Source of the DNA: an uncultured Chloracidobacterium sp.
GTDB taxonomy: Bacteria; Acidobacteriota; Blastocatellia; Chloracidobacteriales; Chloracidobacteriaceae
Length of the DNA stretch: 38,330 nt
Assembly (NCBI GenBank): GCA_937966115.1
Contig: CALCKX010000036.1
Span: forward strand, 1 to 38,330
Direction: 5' to 3'
Positions 19,680 to 27,866 of this stretch are shown here, one piece after another; the stretch's first letter is position 1; every line of letters begins with the position of its first letter. A program made the translations under genes and the position numbers. The notes below the pieces were generated by a model, which did not search any database, was not told the origin of the DNA, and saw only the letters and a list, made by a program, of their open reading frames with translations.

Positions 19680-21083
19680 ATGAAGCACTTGGTCCGAATG
19701 GCGCTCGCCGTGTGGAGCGCCTGCTGCTTGCTGACCGCTCCGCTCCTGGCGCAGCAGCGCCCGCGCGTCATCACGAATCGTGTCTTCACGAATGAAGACT
19801 TGCGGCAAGCCCCGGCGGCGCGCGGCGACGCCCGCAGCGCGGTCAGCGGCCCGGCCGCGCCGGCGGAAGAGGCTCCGCTGTCGCTAACCCTGCCGGAGAT
19901 CGTGACGGCGCGCCTGCTGAGCTATTCGCGCTCGGTCCAGCCCCACGGCATTTACTTCGAGGCGCTGGACGGCTCGCCGGTGCTCAACCTCAATGAAAGC
20001 GCGATGTATAACCCGGCGTCCGTGACGAAGGTCATGACCTCCATGGCGGCGCTCGAAGCGCTGGGCGTGAACTACCGCTATCCGACGCGGATCAGCTACA
20101 CGGGCGCGATGGACTGGACGACGGGAACGCTGATGGGCGACTTGGTCATCAGCGGCGAGAGCGATCCGTCATTCGCGACCGAGAGCCTGTTTCTCATCGG
20201 CGAGAAGCTGCGCGAAATAGGCGTCCGAAACATTCAGGGCAACCTTCGGATTGGCCCGGGCGTGTTGCTCAACATGCGCTCGCAGCCAGTCATCGTCGGG
20301 CAGGAGATGCTGAACACGCTTGACCGCAGCCGCTGGACATCGCGGACGGAAGCGGTTTGGAACGCCGTGCGCGGCGTCAAGACATTCAGCCAGATACCCG
20401 TCTATCAGGGCGTCGCTATCTCTCCCGGCAACGTCATCGCCGACGACCACGCCACGCCGCGCTATCCGCTAATGGAATATCGCTCCTCGCCGCTGCTGAA
20501 GATTCTCAAAGTCATCAACGCCTACAGTAACAACGAGATGACGCATGTGGTCGGCGCTCGGGTGGGCGGCGCGCCCGGCGTGCGGCAGTACCTTGTGGAT
20601 AAAGTCGGCATTCCGCCGCAGGAGGTCTATTTACAGACGACTTCCGGGCTTGGGCAAAACGCCGTCACGCCGCGCGCGACGGTCAAGCTCCTGCGATATA
20701 CGGTCAACTGGCTTGAGAAGCGCAAAATCTCGCTGGGCGAGTTGCTGCCGATTGGCGGGATTGACAACGGCACGCTGCAACGCCGCTTCACAAGCCCGGA
20801 CTTGCTAGGCGCGGTCATCGGCAAGACCGGCACGCTGTCCTCGACGAGCGCGCTGGCGGGCGTTTTGTACACCCAGAAGCGCGGCCTGCTGTTTTTCGCC
20901 ATCCTAGAGCGCGGCGCCCCGCACAGCCTGCGCCCGTTGCAGGAAGAAATCATCTCGATTGTCGCGGCGGACAGCGGCGGGGCCATTCCGCTGGCGCTGG
21001 GATCGGAGATGTCGCCCTCGCTATGCGAAGACGCCATGGTGTCGGAGAGCGCCGCGGCGCGGACGGCCAAGCGCGGCGAGTAA
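19680..21083 (+). CDS. dacB: D-alanyl-D-alanine carboxypeptidase/endopeptidase (peptidase S13, PBP4 family)
   Basis: A 467-aa exported penicillin-binding protein that trims or cleaves cross-linked peptidoglycan peptides. The N-terminus is a signal peptide (MKHLVRMALAVWSACCLLTAPLLAQQ) with cleavage likely after LLA. A ~45-residue Ala/Pro-rich linker follows. The catalytic motifs are SxxK at Ser114-Lys117 (NPASVTK), SxN at Ser283-Asn285 (AYSNNEM) and KTG at 382-384 (GKTGTLSST). This order and the large insert between SxxK and SxN are typical of the S13 class. The ATG at 19680 has GAGAGGA upstream at a long spacing. The orphan 193-aa gene starts 48 nt downstream. Confidence 0.93.
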   Translation: MKHLVRMALAVWSACCLLTAPLLAQQRPRVITNRVFTNEDLRQAPAARGDARSAVSGPAAPAEEAPLSLTLPEIVTARLLSYSRSVQPHGIYFEALDGSPVLNLNESAMYNPASVTKVMTSMAALEALGVNYRYPTRISYTGAMDWTTGTLMGDLVISGESDPSFATESLFLIGEKLREIGVRNIQGNLRIGPGVLLNMRSQPVIVGQEMLNTLDRSRWTSRTEAVWNAVRGVKTFSQIPVYQGVAISPGNVIADDHATPRYPLMEYRSSPLLKILKVINAYSNNEMTHVVGARVGGAPGVRQYLVDKVGIPPQEVYLQTTSGLGQNAVTPRATVKLLRYTVNWLEKRKISLGELLPIGGIDNGTLQRRFTSPDLLGAVIGKTGTLSSTSALAGVLYTQKRGLLFFAILERGAPHSLRPLQEEIISIVAADSGGAIPLALGSEMSPSLCEDAMVSESAAARTAKRGE

Positions 21084-21131
21084 GGGCTTGAGCGACTCCA
21101 AGCGACTGAAATCGGAGCTAAGCGGAAGCAA

Positions 21132-21713
21132 GTGGAAAAAGACGATATCAGTACGGCCTTTGATCTGATGGTCGGCGCCATCAAGGATTCCATCGATAAA
21201 ATCGCGAAGGACATCCATACGGCCTCGAATCAAAAGGATTTCCAGCGTTCGGAACAGCTCAGCCGAGGCGGCGAGCCGCTCAAGGCTTTTCTCAAAAAAG
21301 TCGAAATCCTGCAGAAGGAATGGAACCGCGACTTTGATAAGGCCCTGCGCGGGCGCGTCCGCGCGCCCCGAGGCCAGGCCCCGGATAAGCCGCGCAAAGC
21401 CTCGCGTCAGCGCCTTTGCATCACGTTTCCCGACGGGGAAAGAATCAATGGCAGCCAGTCCGCCCATTCATTCGCGCAGGCAATTGCGAAGCTGGGCGTT
21501 GAAGCCGTCAAGGCGCTCGACCTAAAAGTGTGCAACGTGCCGCTGATCGACGCCCAAAGGGACGAAAAGTACGGCTCATCGCAACGGGAATGCGGAAGCT
21601 ATTTCGTCATGACCCACTCCAGCACGGAAGCCAAGAAAGAGCTGCTCGAAACGATCGCTGAGCGGCTTGGCGTCAGCTTGCAGGTCGAACTCCTTCCGAA
21701 GGACGCGCCCTGA
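21132..21713 (+). CDS. Unrecognised 193-aa two-part protein
   Basis: I cannot name this family. The first ~75 residues are helical and charged (EKDDISTAFDLMVGAIKDSIDKIAK, then LKAFLKKVEILQKEWNRDF), suggesting a coiled coil. A basic linker (RGRVRAPRGQAPDKPRKASRQ) follows. The last ~95 residues form a compact alpha/beta domain: RLCITFPDGERI, SFAQAIAKLGVEAVKALDL, then SYFVMTHSSTEAKKELLETIAERLG and VSLQVELLP. C-terminal domains with THSST-plus-helix seem familiar to me from uncharacterised bacterial proteins, but I cannot give a function. The GTG start has GGA 6 nt upstream. Its GC content looks lower than that of its neighbours, and it lies 160 nt beyond the ssrA 3' end, a common integration site. 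Confidence 0.75.
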   Translation: MEKDDISTAFDLMVGAIKDSIDKIAKDIHTASNQKDFQRSEQLSRGGEPLKAFLKKVEILQKEWNRDFDKALRGRVRAPRGQAPDKPRKASRQRLCITFPDGERINGSQSAHSFAQAIAKLGVEAVKALDLKVCNVPLIDAQRDEKYGSSQRECGSYFVMTHSSTEAKKELLETIAERLGVSLQVELLPKDAP

Positions 21714-21830
21714 CTCGCCCATCCGAGGCGGCGGTCACGGTCGCGCCCCAGGCCATCGCCGAAGCCGGGCCGCGGCGCCGCCGAAGGGCTGAAAGCCGGG
21801 CTTAGAGCGGAGCGCCGCCAGCGCGGCGGC

Positions 21831-21864
21831 GAAAAAGCGAAAGCCCCGGCGAGCGACCGCCGGG
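21831..21864 (-). terminator. Intrinsic terminator of ssrA
   Basis: On the minus strand CCCGGCG-loop-CGCCGGG (stems 21858-21864 and 21845-21851, 6-nt loop) is followed by GCTTTCGCTTTTTC. It lies just downstream of the tmRNA CCA end. Confidence 0.8.
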
Positions 21865-21873
21865 ACCCAGGCG

Positions 21874-22241
21874 TGGTGGAGATGGAGGGAGTCGAACCCT
21901 CGTCCGCAGACCTTCGGCGCCGGAGACTACGCGCGTAGTCGCTTCCATTGTTCTCGCGCCTGCGCTGCCGGAGCAGCGACCTTGAGCGGCACAAGCGCCA
22001 GCCCAGTCAAGTCTCGCGGCCCGGCCCTAGGCGCAGCCGAGCCGCCAGCCTGTGAGTGTCACGCCCGCGTCATCCGGCACAGGCGACCGGATGGGCGGAC
22101 GGCTTCGCAGTGATTAAGCTGCGAGAGCGAATTCCTGCGTTTCGGCAGGTAATGGTTTCCACGCTTTTTGACGAGCGGCATGGGCGCCCGGCGCGCCTCG
22201 CGCGCGCCTCACAATGTCCACGTCGAAACCGTGACATCCCC
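21874..22241 (-). ncRNA. ssrA: tmRNA (transfer-messenger RNA)
   Basis: A 368-nt tmRNA that rescues stalled ribosomes with SmpB. The 5' end GGGGAUG (22241-22235) pairs with CAUCUCC before the encoded ACCA 3' end at 21874. The 5' segment continues GUCACGGUUUCGAC, a tmRNA hallmark. The 3' part has the T arm GAGGG-UUCGACU-CCCUC. The reading frame ends in ...GCU CUC GCA GCU UAA (stop 22116-22114), giving the ALAA end recognised by ClpXP. The most likely resume codon is GCC at 22146-22144, giving the encoded tag AETQEFALAA (10 codons, as in E. coli). The frame stays open further upstream (WKPLP), so resume-codon placement is an inference. clpX, clpP and lon are encoded in the same window. Confidence 0.95.
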
Positions 22242-22284
22242 ACATTGTCAAAGAGCCGCGCCGGTCAGGCGGCGACAGCCGCTG

Positions 22285-22310
22285 GCGAGCGCTCGCATAT
22301 TGTATATCAC
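22285..22310 (-). promoter_or_regulatory. AT-rich element and palindrome upstream of ssrA
   Basis: On the minus strand GATATACAATATGCGAGC contains a -10-like TATACAAT and runs into the 12-bp palindrome GCGAGCGCTCGC (22285-22296). It lies about 45-70 nt before the mature tmRNA 5' end. No good -35 is seen, so promoter status is tentative. Confidence 0.35.
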
Positions 22311-22419
22311 AGTTGAAGCCGCCGCGAGCGCCCCGCGCCATCGAGCCGGAGCGGCGAGCGCCGCCTGACGACTTCTCGAGCGGCGCGGAGGCAAGCGCGT
22401 CCCAGGCTGGCGCGGCTCC

Positions 22420-22449
22420 GTGAAAGGCGGCGCGCGGGCGTGCTATGGT
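22420..22449 (+). promoter_or_regulatory. Weak candidate promoter of lepA
   Basis: GTGAAA (22420-22425), an 18-nt spacer and TGC-TATGGT (hexamer 22444-22449, extended -10) lie 40 nt before the lepA start. It overlaps an upstream in-frame ATG at 22445, which argues that translation starts later. Confidence 0.3.
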
Positions 22450-22489
22450 TACGGCTAGCTCCCGATCCTGCGTCAGCGGCTCGCGCTTC

Positions 22490-24295
22490 ATGGACACTCA
22501 GCATATTCGCAACTTCTCCATCATCGCCCATATCGACCACGGCAAATCCACCCTGGCCGATCGTCTGCTCGAACGCACCGGCGCGCTGTCTCAGCGCGAA
22601 ATGTCCGACCAGGTGCTTGACGCCATGGACCTCGAGCGCGAGCGCGGCATCACCATCAAAGCCCATGCCGTGCGCCTCAACTACCGCGCCCAAAACGGCG
22701 AGAGCTACGTTCTCAACTTAATTGACACGCCCGGACACGTGGACTTCTCCTACGAAGTCTCGCGGTCGCTCGCCGCCTGCGAGGGCGCGCTCGTCGTCGT
22801 GGACGCCACCCAGGGCGTTGAAGCCCAGACGCTCGCCAACGCTTACCTCGCGCTTGAGAACAACCTTGAAATGTTCCCGGTCATCAACAAGATCGACCTG
22901 CCCTCGGCCGAGCCGGAGCGCGTCTTGTCTCAAATCGAGCAGGTCATCGGGCTTGATCCAAGCCACGCCGTGCTCGCCAGCGCCAAAACCGGCATCGGCA
23001 CGGACGAGCTCCTGGAACGCATCGTCGAAGTCATCCCGCCGCCCCAGGGCGAGCGCGGCCGACCGCTCAAGGCGCTTATTTTCGACTCGTGGTTCGATAG
23101 CTACAAGGGCGTGATCGTGCTGGTGCGCGTTGTGGACGGCGTTTTGCGTCCAGGAATGAAAATTCGCTTCATGGCTACCGGACGCGATTATGAAATTGAG
23201 GGCGTCGGCGTCATGACGCCCAAAATGCGCGAAATCGCCGAACTCGGCGCGGGCGAAGTCGGCTTCTTCTTCTCGAATATCAAAACCGTCGCCGATGTCC
23301 GCATTGGCGATACGGTCACCGAAACCGCCCGTCCCGCCGCCGCCCCGCTGCCCGGCTTCCAGGAAGTCAAGCCCATGGTCTTCGCCGGGCTGTATCCAGT
23401 TGAAAGCGACCAGTACGAGGCGCTCCGCGACGCGCTCGACAAGCTGCGCCTGAACGACTCGTCGTTTCTTTACGAGCCCGAACACTCGGCCGCCCTGGGC
23501 TTCGGCTTTCGCTGCGGCTTTCTCGGACTGCTCCACATGGAAATCGTCCAGGAGCGTTTGGAACGGGAGTTCGGGCTTGATCTCATCACGACCGCGCCCA
23601 GCGTGCGCTTCAATGTCTATTTGACCAATGGCGAGCAACTGACCATTGACAGCCCGGCGAAGCTGCCTGACCCGGCCAAGATCGAGCGCATCGAGGAGCC
23701 GATCATTCGCGCCACCATCATGACGCAGGATGACTATCTTGGCCCGATCCTGGCCCTGCTGGATGAGAAGCGCGGCGTGCAGCGCGGCTTCGACTACATT
23801 GGCGACAAGCGCGTCATGCTGACCTATGACGTGCCGCTGCTTGAAGTCGTGCTGGATTTCTTTGACCGCTTGAAATCGGTTTCGCGCGGCTACGCCTCGC
23901 TCGACTATCACATCAAGGGCTACGAGCCGGCGGACTTGGTCAAGCTCGACGTGCTTGTTTCCGGCGAGCCAGTGGACGCCCTGTCGCTGATCATCCACCG
24001 CGACAACGCCTATACGCGCGGGCGGGCGCTGGCCGAGAAAATGAAGGAGCTGATCCCGCGTCAGCTTTTCGAGGTTCCCATCCAGGCTGCCATCGGAAAC
24101 CGCGTCATTGCCCGCGAGACAGTCAAGGCCCTGGGCAAGAACGTCCTTGCCAAGTGCTATGGGGGCGACATCACGCGCAAGAAAAAGCTGCTCGAAAAGC
24201 AGAAGGAAGGGAAAAAGCGCATGAAAAAGGTTGGGCGCGTGGATATTCCCCAGGAAGCCTTTCTCGCCGTCCTGCGCGTGAGCGACGCGAAGTAG
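22490..24295 (+). CDS. lepA: Elongation factor 4 (LepA), ribosome back-translocase GTPase
   Basis: A 601-aa translational GTPase. It has the EF-G-like domains I, II, III and V plus the LepA-specific C-terminal domain. G1 is AHIDHGKST (13-21), G3 [17 protein letters not shown]4 NKIDLPSA and G5 ASAKTGIG. The C-terminal LepA signature is [19 protein letters not shown] and the end [38 protein letters not shown] is typical. I chose the ATG at 22490 because it gives [18 protein letters not shown], matching the family. The longer in-frame start at 22445 overlaps the likely -10 element. The Shine-Dalgarno is weak. It is divergent from ssrA and convergent with the GH57 gene. Confidence 0.97.
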   Translation: MDTQHIRNFSIIAHIDHGKSTLADRLLERTGALSQREMSDQVLDAMDLERERGITIKAHAVRLNYRAQNGESYVLNLIDTPGHVDFSYEVSRSLAACEGALVVVDATQGVEAQTLANAYLALENNLEMFPVINKIDLPSAEPERVLSQIEQVIGLDPSHAVLASAKTGIGTDELLERIVEVIPPPQGERGRPLKALIFDSWFDSYKGVIVLVRVVDGVLRPGMKIRFMATGRDYEIEGVGVMTPKMREIAELGAGEVGFFFSNIKTVADVRIGDTVTETARPAAAPLPGFQEVKPMVFAGLYPVESDQYEALRDALDKLRLNDSSFLYEPEHSAALGFGFRCGFLGLLHMEIVQERLEREFGLDLITTAPSVRFNVYLTNGEQLTIDSPAKLPDPAKIERIEEPIIRATIMTQDDYLGPILALLDEKRGVQRGFDYIGDKRVMLTYDVPLLEVVLDFFDRLKSVSRGYASLDYHIKGYEPADLVKLDVLVSGEPVDALSLIIHRDNAYTRGRALAEKMKELIPRQLFEVPIQAAIGNRVIARETVKALGKNVLAKCYGGDITRKKKLLEKQKEGKKRMKKVGRVDIPQEAFLAVLRVSDAK

Positions 24296-24336
24296 CCGGC
24301 GGGCGCGTCATGAAAAGCTGGCGCGCCGTGACGCGC

Positions 24337-25923
24337 TTATGACGCGCAGTAAACGCGATAGTCCATTTCCGGGAAAATCGTGTCGCGCCCTTCGACTTCC
24401 GCCAGCCAAGCCGCGTCAATGTCGCCGGCCGTTGCCATCTCGTAAAGCCGCGTGAAGCGGTGAATGTGGTCGCGGAAACGCTTCTCGGCGTACTGCACCA
24501 TGGTTTTGTTCGTGATGATGAAGGCCCAGTCGCTCGATTGCGCCAACAACAGCTCGCGGGCGGCCTGATTGAGCGCGCGCCGCAGCAGCCCCTCTGAAGC
24601 CGGAAACCGCTCCGCCAGCTCCGCCATGCGGCGCTCGGCTTGGTGCTGGTGGCGATACATCCACTGCGTATCGCGGTTGAGCCAAACGCGGCTATACCCT
24701 TCCGCGCCCCACGACGAAGCCGACGGCGTTTGCGGCTGATTTTGCGGAAACATCATCAGGTAATCGCTTGGCGTCGCCAAGGCGACCTCGTCCTGGTCGA
24801 AGTGAATTTTACGGATCAGAAAATCGAGAAACTGCGGACCCTCATACCACCAGTGGCCGTAAAGCTCCGCGTCGTAGGGCGACACCACCAGCGGCGGGCG
24901 ACCAATCACGCCGCGCAAATGCCGCATCTGCGCCTGACGCGATGCCAAAAAGTGACCGGCATGCTCGGCGGCGGTCTCCGTCGCCCAGGCCGGCACATAG
25001 GGCTGCTTGCGGTGCAGATCGACTTTCCCCGTCACTCGAAAATACTTGACGCCAATGTTGCGGCGGACGCCATCGGCATGCAGGTAGGGCTTGATATAGT
25101 CGTAATCCGCCTCGTAGCCCAAGTCCTTGTAAAATTCGCGGTAGTTTGGATGCCCCGGATAGCCGACCAGCGAGCTCCACACCTGCTCGCTCGTTTCGAC
25201 ATCGCGCGCGAAGGCCGCCACCCCGGACGGCGTGACGACCGGCGCGAAAATGCCGCGCGCCGGGCGCGGCGCGCCAAACATGACGCTGTGCGAGTCCACG
25301 ATGAAATAACGAATGCTGACCTCGGCCAACAGCGCGTCAATGCCTGGCTCGTAAGCGCACTCCGCCAGCCAAATCCCCTTCGGCTGGCGCCCAAAGTGCT
25401 TCTCATAGTTGCGGACGGCGACGCGAATCTGCGCCCGGCGCGCCGCTTCATGACGCATCAGCGGCAAAAAGCCATGCGTGGCGCAACAGGTGATGATTTC
25501 CAAGACGTCGGCGTCCTGCAGCCGCCGAAACGCGCTGATTAAGTCGCGCCGATAGACCCGCTCGTAAAGGTCAGAGACGGCCTTGAAATGCTCGTGGTGG
25601 GCGCGCGCCGCAGGCTCGAAGGGCGTGGCTTTGGTTCGGGCCGTTTCCTTTTCGGTCAGCTCGACCAGCTTCTCCAAGTGACGCGCATATCGCTCGCGCA
25701 GCAGCTCGTCAGCGAGCATCTCGCACAGCGGCGGCGTCAGCGTCATGGTCAGCCGCGCGCGGACGCCAGCCCGATGCAGGTTATCAAAGATGAACAGCAG
25801 CGGAACGTAAGTCTCGCTAATCGCCTCGTAGAGCCAGTCTTCCTCGAGAAACTCCGGGTATTCCGGGTGACGCACAAACGGCAGGTGCGCATGCAGAATG
25901 AGGGAAAGAAATCCGGTGGTCAT
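24337..25923 (-). CDS. GH57 1,4-alpha-glucan branching enzyme
   Basis: A 528-aa glycoside hydrolase family 57 enzyme that forms alpha-1,6 branches in glycogen. It begins with the (beta/alpha)7-barrel motif LILHAHLPFVRHPEYP. The nucleophile Glu188 is in GIWLAECAYEPG and the acid/base Asp351 in VVSPYDAELYGHWWYEGP, at the positions expected for the TK1436/Thermus-type branching enzymes. The C-terminal helical DUF1957-like part (WAFIITNKTMVQYAEKRFRDHIHRF) is complete. The ATG at 25921-25923 is preferred over an extended start 72 nt upstream, as MTTGFLSLILHAH is the usual N-terminus; the ribosome-binding site is weak. It complements glgA at 1450-2874 but is not in an operon with it. lpdA lies 76 nt upstream on the same strand. 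Confidence 0.92.
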   Translation of the reverse strand: MTTGFLSLILHAHLPFVRHPEYPEFLEEDWLYEAISETYVPLLFIFDNLHRAGVRARLTMTLTPPLCEMLADELLRERYARHLEKLVELTEKETARTKATPFEPAARAHHEHFKAVSDLYERVYRRDLISAFRRLQDADVLEIITCCATHGFLPLMRHEAARRAQIRVAVRNYEKHFGRQPKGIWLAECAYEPGIDALLAEVSIRYFIVDSHSVMFGAPRPARGIFAPVVTPSGVAAFARDVETSEQVWSSLVGYPGHPNYREFYKDLGYEADYDYIKPYLHADGVRRNIGVKYFRVTGKVDLHRKQPYVPAWATETAAEHAGHFLASRQAQMRHLRGVIGRPPLVVSPYDAELYGHWWYEGPQFLDFLIRKIHFDQDEVALATPSDYLMMFPQNQPQTPSASSWGAEGYSRVWLNRDTQWMYRHQHQAERRMAELAERFPASEGLLRRALNQAARELLLAQSSDWAFIITNKTMVQYAEKRFRDHIHRFTRLYEMATAGDIDAAWLAEVEGRDTIFPEMDYRVYCAS

Positions 25924-25999
25924 GGGCAGTCGCTCTGGCGGCTCGCCCGGCGGCGCGCGGCAAAGGCTTGCCGCCGCTGGCGCGCCGCCGACCAAGGCT

Positions 26000-27409
26000 T
26001 TAGATATGAATCGGACTGCCGAAAACGCCGTGGGCGGCTTCCATGACGGATTCGGAAAGCGTCGGGTGCGCGTGAATCGTGCGCATCAGCTCTTCGGTCG
26101 TCAGCTCGCCGCGCAGCGCCACGCAGGCTTCGGCGATCAGCTCCGTCGCGCGCGGGCCGATGATGTGGACGCCCAGCAGCTCGTCGTATTTCGCGTCGCT
26201 GACGATTTTCACCAGGCCCTCCGTCTGGCCCAGAATGCGCGCCTTGCCGCTCGCGGCGAAGGGAAACGACCCGACCTTGACTTCATAGCCGCGCGCGCGG
26301 GCCTCGGCTTCCGTCAATCCGACGCTGGCGACTTCTGGCTCGCAGTAGGTACAGCTCGGCACGCGGTCGTAGTTGATCGGCTCGGTGGCATGCCCAGCCA
26401 TATGCTCGACGGCCACGATGCCCTCCGCCGAAGCCACATGCGCCAGCCACGGGGTGTTGATGACATCGCCGACCGCATAGACGCTTGGCTCGGCGGTTTG
26501 CAGAAAGCCGTTGACCTCGATGTAGCCGCCCTTGTCCGTCGTGGCCCGGGTATTTTCAAGACCAATGCCGGCGCTGAGCGGACGGCGACCGACGGCGACA
26601 AGCAGCTTCTCGGTTTGGAGCGTCGAGCGGTCGCCGTTGCCATCCGCCAGGGTCACCTCGACGCCCTGATCGTTGACTATCGCGCTTTCGCACTTTGTGT
26701 TCGTCTTGACCGTGACTTTCTGCCCCCGGAGCGCCCGTTCCAGCTCGGCGCTGATGGCGGCGTCCTCCATCGGCAGCGCGCGCGGCAGCATTTCCACCAG
26801 CGTCGTCGCCACGCCGAATCGGGACATCACGGAAGCGAATTCCACGCCAACCGCGCCCGCGCCCAGAATGACTATCGAAGCTGGCAGCTCGGTTAGCTCC
26901 AGCGCATGGTCGCTGTTGAGGATGCGGGCGCCGTCGGTTGGAAAAATCGGGATGTCGCGGGGCGCCGAGCCGGTCGCGACCAAAATGAACTTCGCCCGGA
27001 GACGCTCCTTCGCGTCGCCGCTCGTCACGCTCACCGCGTGGGGATCTTCGATGAAGCCAAAGCCGTTGAAGACTTTGACTTTGTTTTTGTTCATCAGGTA
27101 TTCGACGCCCTTGGCCGACTTGAGCACGATCTTGTGCTTGTATTTGCGCACGCCCTCGTAATCGAGCTTGACATCCGAGACCGTCACCCCGTAATCCGCG
27201 GCATGCTTGGCTTGCTCATAGACGGCGGCGCTTTCAAGCAGGGCCTTGGTCGGGATACAGCCGCGCAGCAGACAGGTGCCGCCCAGGCGCTGGTCCTTCT
27301 CGACGATGGCCACGGTTAGCCCGAGCTGGGCTGCTCGAATGGCGGCGACGTAGCCGCCCGGCCCCGCGCCAATAATCACTAGGTCAAAGGAATGGTTGGA
27401 ATCGGTCAC
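26000..27409 (-). CDS. lpdA: Dihydrolipoamide dehydrogenase (E3)
   Basis: FAD-dependent disulfide reductase of 469 aa that reoxidises lipoamide in 2-oxoacid dehydrogenase or glycine-cleavage complexes, producing NADH. The FAD motif is IIGAGPGGYVAAIRAAQLG (12-30). The redox disulfide Cys46-Cys51 is in GGTCLLRGCIPTKALL. The NAD site is VILGAGAVGVEFASVMSRFG, and the active-site His is in HAHPTLSE near the C-terminus. I chose the GTG at 27407-27409, which has GAGG about 8 nt upstream and gives MTDSNHSFDLVIIGAG. A much longer in-frame extension runs across the tRNA gene and is not credible. E1/E2 genes are not in the window, so its host complex is unknown. Confidence 0.95.
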   Translation of the reverse strand: MTDSNHSFDLVIIGAGPGGYVAAIRAAQLGLTVAIVEKDQRLGGTCLLRGCIPTKALLESAAVYEQAKHAADYGVTVSDVKLDYEGVRKYKHKIVLKSAKGVEYLMNKNKVKVFNGFGFIEDPHAVSVTSGDAKERLRAKFILVATGSAPRDIPIFPTDGARILNSDHALELTELPASIVILGAGAVGVEFASVMSRFGVATTLVEMLPRALPMEDAAISAELERALRGQKVTVKTNTKCESAIVNDQGVEVTLADGNGDRSTLQTEKLLVAVGRRPLSAGIGLENTRATTDKGGYIEVNGFLQTAEPSVYAVGDVINTPWLAHVASAEGIVAVEHMAGHATEPINYDRVPSCTYCEPEVASVGLTEAEARARGYEVKVGSFPFAASGKARILGQTEGLVKIVSDAKYDELLGVHIIGPRATELIAEACVALRGELTTEELMRTIHAHPTLSESVMEAAHGVFGSPIHI

Positions 27410-27528
27410 AGTGAACGCCTCGGATCGCGGAATGGCGGCCGGGCGCGGCGTCCGCCGGGCGCGAGCCATCCCTGAAGGTTGGGGGCATCCGCCGCCGGGA
27501 GCAAGCGGCGCAATTCGCGCTCGTCGCG

Positions 27529-27563
27529 CAAAAAGAGAACGGATGCCAACCGGCATCCGTTCT
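27529..27563 (-). terminator. Intrinsic terminator of tRNA-Gln
   Basis: Minus-strand AGAACGGATGCC-GGTT-GGCATCCGTTCT is a perfect 12-bp stem (27536-27547 with 27552-27563) with a 4-nt loop, followed by CTTTTTG. It lies 14 nt after the tRNA CCA end and separates the tRNA from lpdA. Confidence 0.92.
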
Positions 27564-27576
27564 GGGTCAAGGTGGT

Positions 27577-27650
27577 TGGCTGGGAGACAGGGATTCGAAC
27601 CCCGATACTCTGGTTCAGAGCCAGATGTCCTACCATTGAACGATCTCCCA
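27577..27650 (-). tRNA. tRNA-Gln (anticodon CTG)
   Basis: A 74-nt tRNA including an encoded CCA. The acceptor TGGGAGA pairs with TCTCCCA, followed by discriminator G. The anticodon stem TCTGG/CCAGA closes the loop CTCTGAA, whose central CTG reads CAG codons. The T arm is CGGGG-TTCGAAT-CCCTG. Its own promoter and terminator flank it. Confidence 0.96.
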
Positions 27651-27679
27651 AAAAGGACTGACCGCAGCCAGCGCCCGCC

Positions 27680-27708
27680 ATGCTGAGAAAAAAGGGCTTG
27701 AAAGTCAA
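27680..27708 (-). promoter_or_regulatory. Candidate promoter of tRNA-Gln
   Basis: TTGACT (27703-27708) lies about 17 nt from a poor -10 (CAGCAT, around 27681-27685), 30 nt before the tRNA 5' end. The -35 is strong and the -10 weak. Confidence 0.45.
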
Positions 27709-27842
27709 CCCAAAGGATCGACTTGACGTGACTATCGGCTCGACGAAGCGCATTAATGACGCCATATTTGGACCCCGGCATTTGGCCCCCAGCCGCCGCG
27801 GTCGCGCCCGATGGCTTGCCCCGCGCGGGCGAGCGCGGCGCG

Positions 27843-27866
27843 GAGGTCTTGAATGAGGTCCTGAAT
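27843..27866 (+). repeat. Duplicated ribosome-binding/start module before gmd
   Basis: GAGGTCTTGAAT (27843-27854) is followed directly by GAGGTCCTGAAT (27855-27866). Each copy supplies a GAGG and, with the next G, an ATG. The first ATG (27853) opens ATG AGG TCC TGA, a three-codon frame ending directly before the gmd ATG at 27865. Confidence 0.8.

Noticed and set aside
20594-20602. Perfect DnaA box TGTGGATAA inside the peptidase S13 gene
   Set aside because: A single site in coding sequence with no further boxes, AT-rich tract or dnaA nearby; chance occurrence is likely.
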